A stretch of DNA of 64,000 bases. Source: Variovorax sp. SG517. GTDB lineage: Bacteria > Pseudomonadota > Gammaproteobacteria > Burkholderiales > Burkholderiaceae_C. Where the stretch lies: positions 1,084,512-1,148,511 of the forward strand of contig NZ_JABMJG010000001.1 of NCBI RefSeq assembly GCF_013376045.1, read 5' to 3'. The notes under the pieces are model-generated. The model saw only the letters and a list, made by a program, of their open reading frames with translations, was not told where the DNA came from and ran no database searches. The translations under genes and the position numbers were made by a program. Shown in pieces: positions 47,173-56,091 of this stretch (the stretch's first letter is position 1; each line of letters starts with the position of its first letter).

Positions 47173-48189
47173 TCATTCGGGCTGAATTCCCGCGGCCTGG
47201 ATCAGCTTCTTCCACTTCGCCAGCTCCGACACGGTGAACGCACCCAGCTCTTCCGGCGTGCTGCCGAAGGCGTCGAAGCCCAGCTTCGCCACGCGCTCTC
47301 GGAAGACCGCGCCGTTCGCCATCTCGGCCAGCACCTTGTTGAGCTTCAGCACGATGTCGCGCGGCGTGCCCGCCGGCGCGAACACGCCGTTCCACGAGGT
47401 GATGTCGAAGCCCTTGAGCTCTGGCGTGTCGGCCAGCGGCGGCAGCTCGGGAAAGAGCTTGGTGCGCTCCTGCGTGGTGACGGCGATCGCGCGCATCTTG
47501 CCGGCCTTCACCGTGGCCAGGCCCGCGGCGAGGTCGACCACCATCATCGACACCTGCCCGCCGATCAGGTCGGCGATGGCCGGCGGCGTGCTCTTGTAGG
47601 GCACATGCAGCATCGGCACGCCACTCATGCGCGAGAGCGTGGCACCGCTGACGATGCCGGTGCTGTTGCCGCTCGCGTAAGTGAGCTTGCCCGGGTGCGC
47701 CCGGCCCCAGGCCAGCAGCTCGGCCACGCTCTTCACGGGCAGGTCGTTGTTCACCACCAGCATAAAGGGCAGGTTGCCCATGCGGCTGACCGGCGCGAAG
47801 TCCTTCACCGGGTCGTAGGGCAGCGACTTCATCAGGCTCGGGTTGGCCGAGTGCGTGGTGTTGGTCGTCATGAACAGCGTGTAGCCGTCGGGCGCTGCCT
47901 TGGCGACGTACTCGGCCGCGATCACGCCGTTGGCGCCGGCCCTGTTGTCGATGATGACCGAGCCCTTCAGCGCATCGCCGAGCATCTGCCCCGCGATGCG
48001 CGCCACCGCGTCGGTGCCGCTGCCGGCCGCGAAGGGCACGACGATGCGTATCGGCTGCTTCGGGTAGCCGTCCTGCGCGAAGGCCCAGGGCATGGCGCCC
48101 GCAAGGCCCGCGGCGGCGCCGATGGAAATGAAACGGCGGCGGTTCGCCATCGCGGCCGGTTGCCCCGTCGCGTTCTTCGTTGTCTGCAT
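47173..48189 (-). CDS. Bug-family (TctC) periplasmic solute receptor 3
   Basis: 338 residues. A Tat-like signal (NRRRFISIGAAAGLAGAMP) ending at AFAQ, then YPKQPIRIVVPFAAGSGTDAVAR, IIDNRAGANG, PDGYT, HVPYKSTPPAIADL. The start at 48189 is taken as the first Met of the signal segment. It sits within the IclR-cupin-CoA transferase-dehydrogenase unit, so its ligand is probably the acid that unit degrades. No membrane subunits are adjacent. Confidence 0.92.
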   Translation of the reverse strand: MQTTKNATGQPAAMANRRRFISIGAAAGLAGAMPWAFAQDGYPKQPIRIVVPFAAGSGTDAVARIAGQMLGDALKGSVIIDNRAGANGVIAAEYVAKAAPDGYTLFMTTNTTHSANPSLMKSLPYDPVKDFAPVSRMGNLPFMLVVNNDLPVKSVAELLAWGRAHPGKLTYASGNSTGIVSGATLSRMSGVPMLHVPYKSTPPAIADLIGGQVSMMVVDLAAGLATVKAGKMRAIAVTTQERTKLFPELPPLADTPELKGFDITSWNGVFAPAGTPRDIVLKLNKVLAEMANGAVFRERVAKLGFDAFGSTPEELGAFTVSELAKWKKLIQAAGIQPE

Positions 48190-48215
48190 GTGCTTTGTCT
48201 CCGGTTGTTGTTGCG

Positions 48216-48614
48216 TCAGGGCCGGATCACGCGCTCCGGCGATTCCTCGTAGGGCGGGCTGTAGATCACCAGCACGCGCACCGGCTCGTCGCTCACCACG
48301 GTGAAGGTGTGCATCGCGTCGGCGGGAAAGAAGCAGCTGTCGCCCGGATGCAGTTCCTGCCGCTGGCCGCCAACCTCGGCGACCGCGCGGCCCTCGAGCA
48401 TGTAGCAAACCTGCTCGATGCCCGGGTGTGCGTGCGGCAGCGCGCCCTTGCCCTTCTGGATGTGGCCCACCAGCACCTCGAGCTGCTTCGCGCCCACTGT
48501 CTCGGGGCCGATCAGCCGCTTGTTCAGCGTGCCGGTGTGGTTGGCGGGGTGGTAGCCGGCGATCTCGGCTTCGCGGACGAAATAGCGGGGGACGGCTGCT
48601 GTCGTTGCTGTCAT
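48216..48614 (-). CDS. Single-domain cupin
   Basis: 132 residues. Metal ligands likely in PHAHPGIEQVCYMLEG (His, His, Glu) and in the second motif GDSCFFPADAMHTF (His). Overlaps the IclR stop by 4 nt. The compact one-domain form is seen in isomerases, dioxygenase-like proteins and binding proteins; the position at the head of a carboxylate-degradation unit suggests an enzyme or effector-binding protein acting on the imported compound (inference). Confidence 0.85.
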   Translation of the reverse strand: MTATTAAVPRYFVREAEIAGYHPANHTGTLNKRLIGPETVGAKQLEVLVGHIQKGKGALPHAHPGIEQVCYMLEGRAVAEVGGQRQELHPGDSCFFPADAMHTFTVVSDEPVRVLVIYSPPYEESPERVIRP

Positions 48615-49360
48615 CGGGGGCTTTCGTTCTTGGGTTCGATGGCGAGGCAGGCGGAGCGCAGCATCGCGGCGATCTCCTCGATGCGCGCCTCCATGCGGTA
48701 GCGCGGGCCCGCGACGGAGATGGCGTAGGCCTCGCCGCCGATGCGCAGCGGCCAGGCCAGGCCGATCAGGTCGGGAATGCTCTCTCCGAGGTTGCCGTAC
48801 CAGCCGCGCGTGGCGGAGCGCTGCAGCTCGGCCTCGATGGCGTCGGCGGTGGTGAGCGTGGCGTCGGTCAGCGGCGCCAGGGTCATGCCTTCGAGCAGGC
48901 CGCGCCGCGCCGCGGGTTCGAGCGTGGACAGCAGCGCGCGGCCGATGGAATTGGCATAGGCCGGGCGCGTCTCGCCCGACTCGGCCGTGTAGCGGATGCT
49001 CTGCGGCGCGCTCAGCACTTCCAGGTACACCACCTGCCCCGCGTCGCGGAACTTGCCGAAGACCACCGTCTCGCGCGCGGCGTCGCGCAGCTCCTCGAGC
49101 GTGGCCTTCACCCGGTCGAGCACCGGGTCGTGGGCGGCGATGACCTGCGCCATCGCGAGCAGCCGGCCCGTCGGGTAGTAGCCCTGGCGGCGGCCGGTCT
49201 CGTACATGTAGCCCTGCTCCTCGAGCGTGCGGATCAGGCCCAGGCAGCTCGACACCGGCATGTCGAGCAGCCGCGCCATCTCGGAAAGAGCCAGCGGCTG
49301 CTTCTCACGGGCGAAGAGCTCGACGATCTCGATCACCCGAAACGCAGTTTTCACAGTCAT
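48611..49360 (-). CDS. IclR-family transcriptional regulator
   Basis: 249 residues. Winged helix PLALSEMARLLDMPVSSCLGLIRTLEEQGYM (about residues 23-52) and the IclR effector domain (YANSIGRALLSTL, AISVAGP). First gene of the minus-strand catabolic unit. Two identical-spacing palindromes, TTTTCA-N6-TGAAAA, lie over and just upstream of the start codon, so autorepression is likely. An upstream in-frame start at 49390 (TTG) is possible but would lie across the operators. Confidence 0.9.
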   Translation of the reverse strand: MTVKTAFRVIEIVELFAREKQPLALSEMARLLDMPVSSCLGLIRTLEEQGYMYETGRRQGYYPTGRLLAMAQVIAAHDPVLDRVKATLEELRDAARETVVFGKFRDAGQVVYLEVLSAPQSIRYTAESGETRPAYANSIGRALLSTLEPAARRGLLEGMTLAPLTDATLTTADAIEAELQRSATRGWYGNLGESIPDLIGLAWPLRIGGEAYAISVAGPRYRMEARIEEIAAMLRSACLAIEPKNESPR

Positions 49361-49365
49361 GAAAA
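49348..49365. promoter_or_regulatory. IclR operator, proximal
   Basis: TTTTCA-CAGTCA-TGAAAA, a perfect 6+6 palindrome with a 6-nt spacer. It covers the ATG of the IclR gene (49358-49360). A twin starts 20 bp away. Confidence 0.75.
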
Positions 49366-49367
49366 GA

Positions 49368-49385
49368 TTTTCATACTTGTGAAAA
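49368..49385. promoter_or_regulatory. IclR operator, distal
   Basis: TTTTCA-TACTTG-TGAAAA, the same half-sites and spacer as the proximal copy. Centre-to-centre distance is 20 bp, about two helix turns, so both could be bound on one face of the DNA by a tetramer. Confidence 0.75.
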
Positions 49386-49456
49386 ATCAATGTCTCAGGG
49401 TTTCCCCTGCCCGCGATGCACTCCGGCGGGCCCGGAGGGAGGCCGTGCCTCCGTCG

Positions 49457-50377
49457 TCAGTAGCCGCGCGCCGGATCGACCACGCCCGAGATCGGCAGCC
49501 CCTGCTCCATCGCGCGGATCTTCCCGGCGATCTGCAAGATGGACTCCTCGCGCAGCGTGCGCGCCGAGCCGTGCGGCGTCACGGTGATCTTCGGATGGCG
49601 CCAGAAGGCGTGGTCGGAGGGCAGCGGCTCGACCTGGAACACGTCCAGCGTCGCGCCCGCGAGCCGGCCGGCGTCAAGCAGCGGGATCAGGTCGTCCTCC
49701 ACCAGGTGGCCGCCGCGCGCGATGCTGATGAGATAACCCTCGGGCTTCAGCTTGCCCAGCGTGTCGCGGTTGAGGATGCCGCGCGTCGCATCGGTCAGCG
49801 GCAGCAGGTTGACCAGCACGCGCGTGGACGACAGGAACTCGTCGAACTGCGCCTCGCCGCTGAACACGCGCACCCCCTCTACCTCCTTCGGCGAGCGGCT
49901 CCAGCCCAGCACCGGGAACTCGAACTGCGCCACGGCCTTGGCCACGCGCTCGCCGAGCACGCCCAGCCCCATGATGCCGACCGGGAAGTCGCGCCGCATC
50001 TTCGGCTTGCGGTAGCTCCACCTGCCCTCGCGCGCGTCGGCCTCGTAGGCATCGAACTCGCGGAAGTGGCGGATCAGCGTGTGGCAGACGTACTCCGCCA
50101 TCTGCACCGACATGCCCGCATCGTCGAGCCGCACGATGCGCGTGTGCGCCGGCACCTTCAGCTTGAGCAGCGCATCGACGCCCGCGCCGATGTTGAAGAT
50201 GCCGCGCAGCTTCGGCTGCTCGTCGAGGAACTCCTGCGGCGGCGCCCACACCACGGCATGGTCGGCCTGCGGCGCACCGGGCTTCCAGGCTTCGATGACG
50301 GCGTCGGGGAGTTCGGCCTTCAGGCCTTCGACCCAGGGGTCTGGGCGGTTGTCGGTGAGATAGACGGTGATTCGCAT
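49457..50377 (-). CDS. D-2-hydroxyacid dehydrogenase (glyoxylate/hydroxypyruvate reductase A type)
   Basis: 306 residues. Cofactor motif VGIMGLGVLGERVAKA, R in ISIARGGHLVEDDL and a D-x-F-QVEPLPSDHAFW segment with the acid residue; the base histidine is in TPHGSA where TPHIAA is more usual. Reduces 2-oxoacids such as glyoxylate or hydroxypyruvate. The start at 50377 is chosen as it gives the family's usual N-terminus MRITVYL. Divergent from the EthD-like gene. Confidence 0.9.
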   Translation of the reverse strand: MRITVYLTDNRPDPWVEGLKAELPDAVIEAWKPGAPQADHAVVWAPPQEFLDEQPKLRGIFNIGAGVDALLKLKVPAHTRIVRLDDAGMSVQMAEYVCHTLIRHFREFDAYEADAREGRWSYRKPKMRRDFPVGIMGLGVLGERVAKAVAQFEFPVLGWSRSPKEVEGVRVFSGEAQFDEFLSSTRVLVNLLPLTDATRGILNRDTLGKLKPEGYLISIARGGHLVEDDLIPLLDAGRLAGATLDVFQVEPLPSDHAFWRHPKITVTPHGSARTLREESILQIAGKIRAMEQGLPISGVVDPARGY

Positions 50378-50494
50378 GGGCGCGCATCTTAGGGCCTGCC
50401 CGCGCTCTTTGCGGGTCACGCCCGCGTCGCCCTCGGCTTGTGCGGGCATGGGCCATCTCCTATCCTCGAACGCCCACCTCCGGAGACTCATTCA

Positions 50495-50809
50495 ATGATC
50501 AAGTTCAGCGTGATGTACCCCCACACCCCCGGCGCACGGTTCGATCACGACTACTACCGCGACAAGCACATGCCCCTGCTCAAGGCCCGCATGGGCGACG
50601 CCTGCCTCTCGTACACCATCGACAAGGGCCTCGCCGGCGGCGCGCCGGGGTCCGCGCCCACCTACGTCGCCATGTGCCACGTGTTCGCCGAATCGGTCGA
50701 GTCCTTCCAGAAGGCCTTCGGCCCGCACGCGAAGGAGATCCTGGGCGACGTGAAGAACTACACCGACATCGCGCCGGTATCGCAGGTCAGCGACGTGGTG
50801 GTCGGCTGA
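50495..50809 (+). CDS. EthD-family protein
   Basis: 104 residues, ferredoxin-like fold. Starts MIKFSVMYPHTPGARFDHDYYRDKHMPLL, the characteristic DHDYY-x-x-KHMPL pattern of EthD domains. CGGAGA precedes the ATG. Homologues take part in ether degradation or act as small redox/antibiotic-linked proteins; no partner gene is present here, so the function is unassigned. Confidence 0.88.
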   Translation: MIKFSVMYPHTPGARFDHDYYRDKHMPLLKARMGDACLSYTIDKGLAGGAPGSAPTYVAMCHVFAESVESFQKAFGPHAKEILGDVKNYTDIAPVSQVSDVVVG

Positions 50810-50828
50810 CCGAAGGAACCCCGCCGCC

Positions 50829-51458
50829 TCAGCGCGGCGGCCGCTCCAGCGCCACCCAGCGCTGCACCGAGGGCCGCTGCCACTGGCGGTCGGCGTAGGA
50901 GGCCAGCCGCTGCGGCACGGCGTCGCCGTTCATGACGAGGCGGTTGAGCATCAGCGCCAGGTCGACGTCGGCGACCGACCAGTCGCCGAAGAGGTTCTCG
51001 GTGCCTTCGGGCAGCAGCGCCTGCGCGACCTGGAAGAGCGTCTTGGCCGCATGGTGGGCGGCCGCCGACAGCGGCACGCTGGCCGGACCGTAGAAGATCA
51101 CCTCGGTGGAGCGCTCCTGCCGCACCGGCATCAGGTCGCTGCGAAGCCAGGCCTGCAGCTGCCGCGCACGGGCGCGCGCCTGGGGTTCGCGCGGATACAG
51201 CGCCGTGCCCGGAAAGGTCTCGTCGATGTACTCGGTGATGGCGGACGATTCGGAGAGCGCGAAATCGCCATGCACCAGCGTCGGCACGCGCTGGGTCAGC
51301 GACAGCTGCGAGAAGCCGGCCGCCCGGTGCTCCAGCGCACCCAGGTCGACCGGGAAGATGTGGAAGTCCAGCTGCTTCTCATGCAGCGCCACGTACACGG
51401 ACATGGCGTAGGGGCTGACGAACTGGGCGTCCACATAGAGGCTTAGCGGGTCCGGCAT
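50829..51458 (-). CDS. Glutathione S-transferase (YfcF-like)
   Basis: 209 residues. N-terminal thioredoxin-like domain LYVDAQFVSPYAMSVYVALHEKQLDF with Ser14-Pro15-Tyr16 near the glutathione site, RVPTLVHGDFALSESSAITEYIDETF (cis-Pro and SES motif), and an all-helical C-terminal domain with SVADVDLALM. Conjugates or reduces electrophiles or peroxides; specific substrate unknown. Confidence 0.87.
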   Translation of the reverse strand: MPDPLSLYVDAQFVSPYAMSVYVALHEKQLDFHIFPVDLGALEHRAAGFSQLSLTQRVPTLVHGDFALSESSAITEYIDETFPGTALYPREPQARARARQLQAWLRSDLMPVRQERSTEVIFYGPASVPLSAAAHHAAKTLFQVAQALLPEGTENLFGDWSVADVDLALMLNRLVMNGDAVPQRLASYADRQWQRPSVQRWVALERPPR

Positions 51459-51542
51459 CGGGAAGAGGGCTCCTGCGCGAATAGGGGGCCTTTAAAACAA
51501 AAGGCCTTGAAACGGTAGGTGCGCGATCTTACTGACTGATTC

Positions 51543-52511
51543 TTAGCTGGCCCGACGACGGCGCCACAGCACCCGCACCAGCCAGCCCACCGGCAGCACC
51601 ACCAGCAGCAGCCACGGCAGCACGGCCGCGATGAAGGTGATGAGCGAGCCCACGCTTTCCGACAGCACCGAGCCCGCGTTGCGCAGGGCATTGCGCATCG
51701 GGCTGTAGCCGTCGCCGCCGCTCACCAGCGCGCGCCTGGCCGTGAACTGGATCTGGATGTGCTGCTTGCTGGTCTGCTGCGCCAGCACCTTGCGCTGCGT
51801 GGCGATGGCGTCGAGCTCGGCCTGCGTGTCCGACAGCGTGCGCTGGATGGCCAGCAGGTCGGTCATGGTGCGCTTGGTGACGGTGTCGCGCAGCATCACG
51901 CGAAGGCTGTCGCGGAACTCGGTGCGGTTCTTGATGCGGGCCTCCACGTCGATCACCTCGGCGGTCTTGTCCTCGCTGGTGGTGGTGTGCGAGACCACGC
52001 TGGCCACGCCCGCGAGGCCGCCGAGCAGCTTCTCGACGTCGGCAGGTTCCACGCGCATCTCCAGCATGGCGTTGCCGGGCTGCTGCGGCGTCTCGCGCAG
52101 CAGCGACGACGACAGCAGCTCGCACTTCAGCGTGCCGCACAGGTCGCGCACCTTGCCCCAGGCATCGGCGAGCTGCTCGGCCGGCACCTCGACGTTCAGT
52201 TCCTGGCGCACGGCCAGGAAGCGTTGCAGGGGCGTGCCGTCCTGCGACGGATCAACGGCAGACGACGATGCGGAAGACTCTTCGGCGGAGCGCATCCTCG
52301 CCTCCTTCCTCATCTCCGCACCCCCGCCATAGCCGGCGGCCGCCTGCATGGGCGCGGGCGGCGGGGCGGGCTCGGCGAGCACCGCGGCGTCGCCGCCCTT
52401 GCGGTCGCAGCCGGCCAGCGAGAACGCAGCAGCCAGGGCCAGCAGGAGGGCGCCCGCGCGGTGGCGGGCAGGAAGAAAACGGGGCGAAGCACAAGGCGTG
52501 CGGCAGGTCAT
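51543..52511 (-). CDS. DUF4349 lipoprotein
   Basis: 322 residues. The signal peptide has the lipobox LAGC near residue 35, then a Ala/Pro/Ser-rich linker and a DUF4349 core with a predicted coiled-coil (AEVIDVEARIKNRTEFRDSL to TQAELDAIATQRKVLAQQ), ending in a transmembrane helix (ITFIAAVLPWLLLVVLPVGWLV). Membrane-anchored at both ends of its chain if the lipobox is used. Function of DUF4349 proteins is unclear. Between it and the GST start is a GGCCTTT/AAAGGCC hairpin (51487-51506) without a T run. Confidence 0.85.
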   Translation of the reverse strand: MTCRTPCASPRFLPARHRAGALLLALAAAFSLAGCDRKGGDAAVLAEPAPPPAPMQAAAGYGGGAEMRKEARMRSAEESSASSSAVDPSQDGTPLQRFLAVRQELNVEVPAEQLADAWGKVRDLCGTLKCELLSSSLLRETPQQPGNAMLEMRVEPADVEKLLGGLAGVASVVSHTTTSEDKTAEVIDVEARIKNRTEFRDSLRVMLRDTVTKRTMTDLLAIQRTLSDTQAELDAIATQRKVLAQQTSKQHIQIQFTARRALVSGGDGYSPMRNALRNAGSVLSESVGSLITFIAAVLPWLLLVVLPVGWLVRVLWRRRRAS

Positions 52512-52581
52512 GGAGAGTTCCCTTGAGTGATGACTACCGCAACTGATACGGGCGGCCGCCCGGAACGGGGTTAACTTTTTT

Positions 52582-54588
52582 TCAAGCCACCGCCGCCGCG
52601 CTCATCCGCAGGAGTTCGTCGCCCTCGGCCACCTGCTCGCCGGGCGCGAACATCAGTTCCTCCACCGTGCCGTCGGCCGGCGCGGCGATGGTGTGTTCCA
52701 TCTTCATGGCCTCCATCACCGCCAGCGGCTGGCCGCGGCTGACCTTGTCGCCGGCCTTGACCGCGAAGGACACCACCTTGCCCGGCATCGGCGCGGTGAG
52801 CCGGCCGCCTTCGGCATGCGTGTCGCCCGCATGGGCCAGCCGGTCGATGGCGGTGATCTTCGTCGCGCCCTTCGAGGCGAAGACGTGGGCCACGGCGCCG
52901 TCGAGGTGCACGTCGAGCGTCTGGCGGCTGCCGGCGAACTCCACCTCGAACTCGCCACTTGGGAACTGGCCGATGACCAGCGGACCTTCGGCGCCGCCGG
53001 CTTCGAGCCACAGGCTGCCGTCGCGCCTGTAGGTCAGCACGGCCGTCTGCTCTGCACCGCGGAACTCGAAGTCGAAGTGGCGGCGGTACTCGCCCAGCGA
53101 GCGCCAGCCGTCGCGGCGCGCAAAGGGATCGGACGTCTTCGCGGGCCACTCGGTGATCAGCGTGCGCGTGATCGCGGCGGCTGCGGCCAGCGGCAGCCCC
53201 AGCGGCTCGCGGTCGAACAGCACGGCACGCTCGCGCTCGATCAGCGCGGTGTCGAGGTTGGCCTTCGAGAACGACTGCGTCGCCAAAATGCCGCGCAGAA
53301 ACTGCACGTTGGTCGCCACGCCCACGATCTGCACCTGCGCCAGCGCCGCGTCGAGCCGCGCCAGCGCCTCTTCGCGCGTGCTGCCGTGCACGATCAGCTT
53401 GGCGATCATCGAGTCGTAGAAAGGCGAGATCTCGCCGCCCTCGCGCACGCCGTCGTCGATGCGCACGCGGCTGCGCTGGAAGGCGGTGGCAGCAGGCTTG
53501 CGGTAGACGCGCAGCGTGCCGGTAGCGGGCAGGAAGTTGTTGTCGGGGTTCTCGGCGCAGATGCGCGCCTCGATGGCGTGGCCGTGGATCTGCAGCTCCG
53601 ACTGCTTGGCGGGCAGCGCCTCGCCCGAGGCCACTCGCAATTGCCATTCGACGAGATCCTGGCCCGTGATGGCTTCGGTGACGGGGTGCTCCACTTGAAG
53701 CCGCGTATTCATCTCCATGAAGAAGAAATTCATCTCGCCGCCTTCGCGCTGCTCGACGATGAACTCGACCGTGCCCGCGCCCACGTAGTTCACGGCGCGC
53801 GCTGCCGCCACTGCCGCCTCGCCCATCTGCTTGCGCATCGCCTCCGTCATACCGGGTGCGGGCGCTTCTTCGAGCACCTTCTGGTGGCGACGCTGCACCG
53901 AGCAGTCGCGCTCGAACAGGTAGACGTAGTTGCCGTGCGTGTCGCCGAACACCTGGATCTCGATGTGCCTCGGGCGCTGCACGTACTTCTCGATCAGCAC
54001 CGCGTCGTCGCCGAAGCTGTTGATGGCCTCGCGCTGGCACGAGGCGAGCGCGGCGGCGAAGTCTTCGGCCTTGTCGACCGCGCGCATGCCCTTGCCGCCA
54101 CCGCCCGCGCTGGCCTTGATGAGCACCGGGTAGCCAATGCGGTCGGCCTCGCGCTGCAGCAGCTGCGGGTTCTGGTCGTGCCCGTGATAGCCGGGCACCA
54201 GCGGCACGCCGGCCTTTTCCATCAGCTGCTTCGACTCGGCCTTCAGGCCCATCGCCTTGATGGCCGAGGGCGGCGGGCCGATGAAGACCAGGCCGGCGTC
54301 GGCGCAGGCCTGCGCGAACTCCTCGTTCTCGCTCAGGAAGCCGTAGCCGGGGTGGACCGCCTCGGCGCCCGTGGCCTTGGCGGCCTCGAGGATCTTTTCC
54401 CAGCGCAGGTAGCTGTCTTTCGGCGCGCTGCCGCCCAGGTGCACCGACTCGTCGCAGGCGCGCACGTGATTGGCGTGCGCGTCGGCGTCGGAATACACGG
54501 CGACAGTTTTGATGGCCATGCGGCGGGCCGTGGCAGCAACACGGCAGGCGATCTCGCCACGGTTGGCGATCAGGATCTTCTTAAACAT
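52582..54588 (-). CDS. 3-Methylcrotonyl-CoA carboxylase, biotin-containing alpha subunit
   Basis: 668 residues: biotin carboxylase domain (MFKKILIANRGEIACRV at the N-terminus, ATP-grasp GGGGKGMR, MNTRLQVEHPVTE), a linker domain, and a C-terminal biotin carrier with EAMKM, biotin lysine 629. The same architecture serves acetyl/propionyl-CoA carboxylases; the leucine-pathway context (isovaleryl-CoA dehydrogenase, enoyl-CoA hydratase, beta subunit) makes MCC the best reading. Its start overlaps the DUF4126 stop by 8 nt. Confidence 0.92.
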   Translation of the reverse strand: MFKKILIANRGEIACRVAATARRMAIKTVAVYSDADAHANHVRACDESVHLGGSAPKDSYLRWEKILEAAKATGAEAVHPGYGFLSENEEFAQACADAGLVFIGPPPSAIKAMGLKAESKQLMEKAGVPLVPGYHGHDQNPQLLQREADRIGYPVLIKASAGGGGKGMRAVDKAEDFAAALASCQREAINSFGDDAVLIEKYVQRPRHIEIQVFGDTHGNYVYLFERDCSVQRRHQKVLEEAPAPGMTEAMRKQMGEAAVAAARAVNYVGAGTVEFIVEQREGGEMNFFFMEMNTRLQVEHPVTEAITGQDLVEWQLRVASGEALPAKQSELQIHGHAIEARICAENPDNNFLPATGTLRVYRKPAATAFQRSRVRIDDGVREGGEISPFYDSMIAKLIVHGSTREEALARLDAALAQVQIVGVATNVQFLRGILATQSFSKANLDTALIERERAVLFDREPLGLPLAAAAAITRTLITEWPAKTSDPFARRDGWRSLGEYRRHFDFEFRGAEQTAVLTYRRDGSLWLEAGGAEGPLVIGQFPSGEFEVEFAGSRQTLDVHLDGAVAHVFASKGATKITAIDRLAHAGDTHAEGGRLTAPMPGKVVSFAVKAGDKVSRGQPLAVMEAMKMEHTIAAPADGTVEELMFAPGEQVAEGDELLRMSAAAVA

Positions 54589-55255
54589 TCGGAGTGTCTC
54601 CCGGAGGATTCTTTTTCAGTTGAAACGCGGGCGCCACGCCCGGATCGGGCCGGCCGCTGAAGATGCGGGCCACGCGGGCGAACAGCGCCTTGAGGAAACG
54701 CCAGCTCTTGCGGATGAGCCACACGCTCGCCACCAGCACCAGCACGAACAGCACGAGAAAGGCGAAGGGATGCGCCACCGCGAGCCACAACCCGGCGGGC
54801 ACCATGGTGTCTTCCGCCAGCGAGGCGCCGACGTTCGAGAACGGCTCGGGCGATGTGTTGATGGCCGCGCGCGTCGTGGCCTTGGCCGCATGCGCCGTGG
54901 CCGCGAAGCTGCCGCCCAGCAGCGCGGCGACGATCGCCATAACGCCATGGTCCACGCCGAACACGCTGGCCGCGAGCGCAGCGCCCGCCGGGATGCGGAT
55001 GGCGGTGTGCACCACGTCCCACAGCGAATCGAGGCCCGGGATCTTGTCGGCGAAGAATTCGATAAACACCATGAAGCCGCTGGCTGCGATCACCACCGGA
55101 TGCGCCAGCATCTGCAGCCCGCCCGGCAACGGCACCCAGCCGAAGTAGCCGGCCAGGCCCGTCAGCAGCACGACCAGGTAGAGCCGCACGCCGCTGGCCC
55201 AGCCGATGGCGGCGGCCAGTGCGAGCAGCTGCGGCATGTCGAGGCTGGTGTTCAT
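54581..55255 (-). CDS. DUF4126 membrane protein
   Basis: 224 residues, about four to five transmembrane segments (LALAAAIGWASGVRLYLVVLLTGLAGYFG, HPFAFLVLFVLVLVASVW) and the DUF4126 FFADKIPGLDSLWD motif. The family is of unknown function, possibly a small transporter. It is inserted in the leucine operon between the hydratase and MCC alpha, with an 8-nt overlap with the latter, so it is co-translated with a carboxylase subunit. Confidence 0.88.
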   Translation of the reverse strand: MNTSLDMPQLLALAAAIGWASGVRLYLVVLLTGLAGYFGWVPLPGGLQMLAHPVVIAASGFMVFIEFFADKIPGLDSLWDVVHTAIRIPAGAALAASVFGVDHGVMAIVAALLGGSFAATAHAAKATTRAAINTSPEPFSNVGASLAEDTMVPAGLWLAVAHPFAFLVLFVLVLVASVWLIRKSWRFLKALFARVARIFSGRPDPGVAPAFQLKKNPPGDTPNV

Positions 55256-55280
55256 GGCGCGACCTCCGGAGGATGGGTCT

Positions 55281-56081
55281 TCAGGACTTGCCCGCTTCGA
55301 GCCACGAGGGCTTGCGCTTCTGCAGGAAGGCCTGCACGCCCTCGCGGCCTTCGTCGCTCGCGCGGATGTCGGCGATGCCCTCGACCGTCTGCGCGATCAG
55401 CGCGTCGTCGATCTCGCGGCCGGCCACGTCGGCGATCAGCGTCTTGCAGGCGCGCACCGCCGCCGGGCTCGCGCTGGTCAGCGCCTTCAGCAACTCGTCG
55501 ACCTTCGCGTCGAGCGCGTCGGCGGCCACCACTTCATGCACGAAGCCGATGCGATGCGCCTCCGCCGCGGTGAAGCGCTCGGCCGTGAGGAAGTAGCGCT
55601 GCGATGCGCGCGTGCCCATCGCGCGCAGCACGTAGGGGCTGATGGTCGCGGGCACGAGGCCGATCTTCACTTCGCTCAGGCAGTACCAGGCGGTGTCCAC
55701 GCTCACCGCGATGTCGCAGGCCGCCACCAGCCCCATGCCGCCCGCGTACACGTCGCCCTGCACGCGCGCGATGGTGGGCTTGGGGCATTCGGCGATGGTG
55801 CGCAGCATCGCGGCCAGCTTGCCCGCGTCGGCGATGTTCTCGTCGCGCGTGTAGTCGGCCATGCGGCGCATCCAGTTGAGGTTCGCGCCCGCGCAGAAGG
55901 CCGGCCCGCTCGCGCCCAGCACGATGGCCTTGACCTGCGGCGCGGCACCGGCTTCGGTGAAGGCGCGCGTGAGTTCGGCAATGACGACGTCGTCGAAGGC
56001 ATTGCGCGCATCGGGCTGGTCGAGCCAGATGCGGGCGATGGCGCCGTCGAAGCTCAGCTGCAGCTTGGTGTATTCGCTCAT
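55281..56081 (-). CDS. Enoyl-CoA hydratase, probable methylglutaconyl-CoA hydratase
   Basis: 266 residues, crotonase fold. The oxyanion-hole segment FCAGANLNWM and QGDVYAGGMGLVAACDIAV are present. In the leucine pathway it hydrates 3-methylglutaconyl-CoA to HMG-CoA, the product of MCC. The position immediately downstream of MCC beta supports that role over other crotonases. It ends 25 nt from the DUF4126 start. Confidence 0.9.
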   Translation of the reverse strand: MSEYTKLQLSFDGAIARIWLDQPDARNAFDDVVIAELTRAFTEAGAAPQVKAIVLGASGPAFCAGANLNWMRRMADYTRDENIADAGKLAAMLRTIAECPKPTIARVQGDVYAGGMGLVAACDIAVSVDTAWYCLSEVKIGLVPATISPYVLRAMGTRASQRYFLTAERFTAAEAHRIGFVHEVVAADALDAKVDELLKALTSASPAAVRACKTLIADVAGREIDDALIAQTVEGIADIRASDEGREGVQAFLQKRKPSWLEAGKS

Positions 56082-56091
56082 GCCAGCTTCC

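Noticed and set aside
51487..51506. GGCCTTT-AAAACA-AAAGGCC hairpin as a terminator
   Set aside because: Neither strand has a T run after the stem, so it is not a canonical intrinsic terminator.
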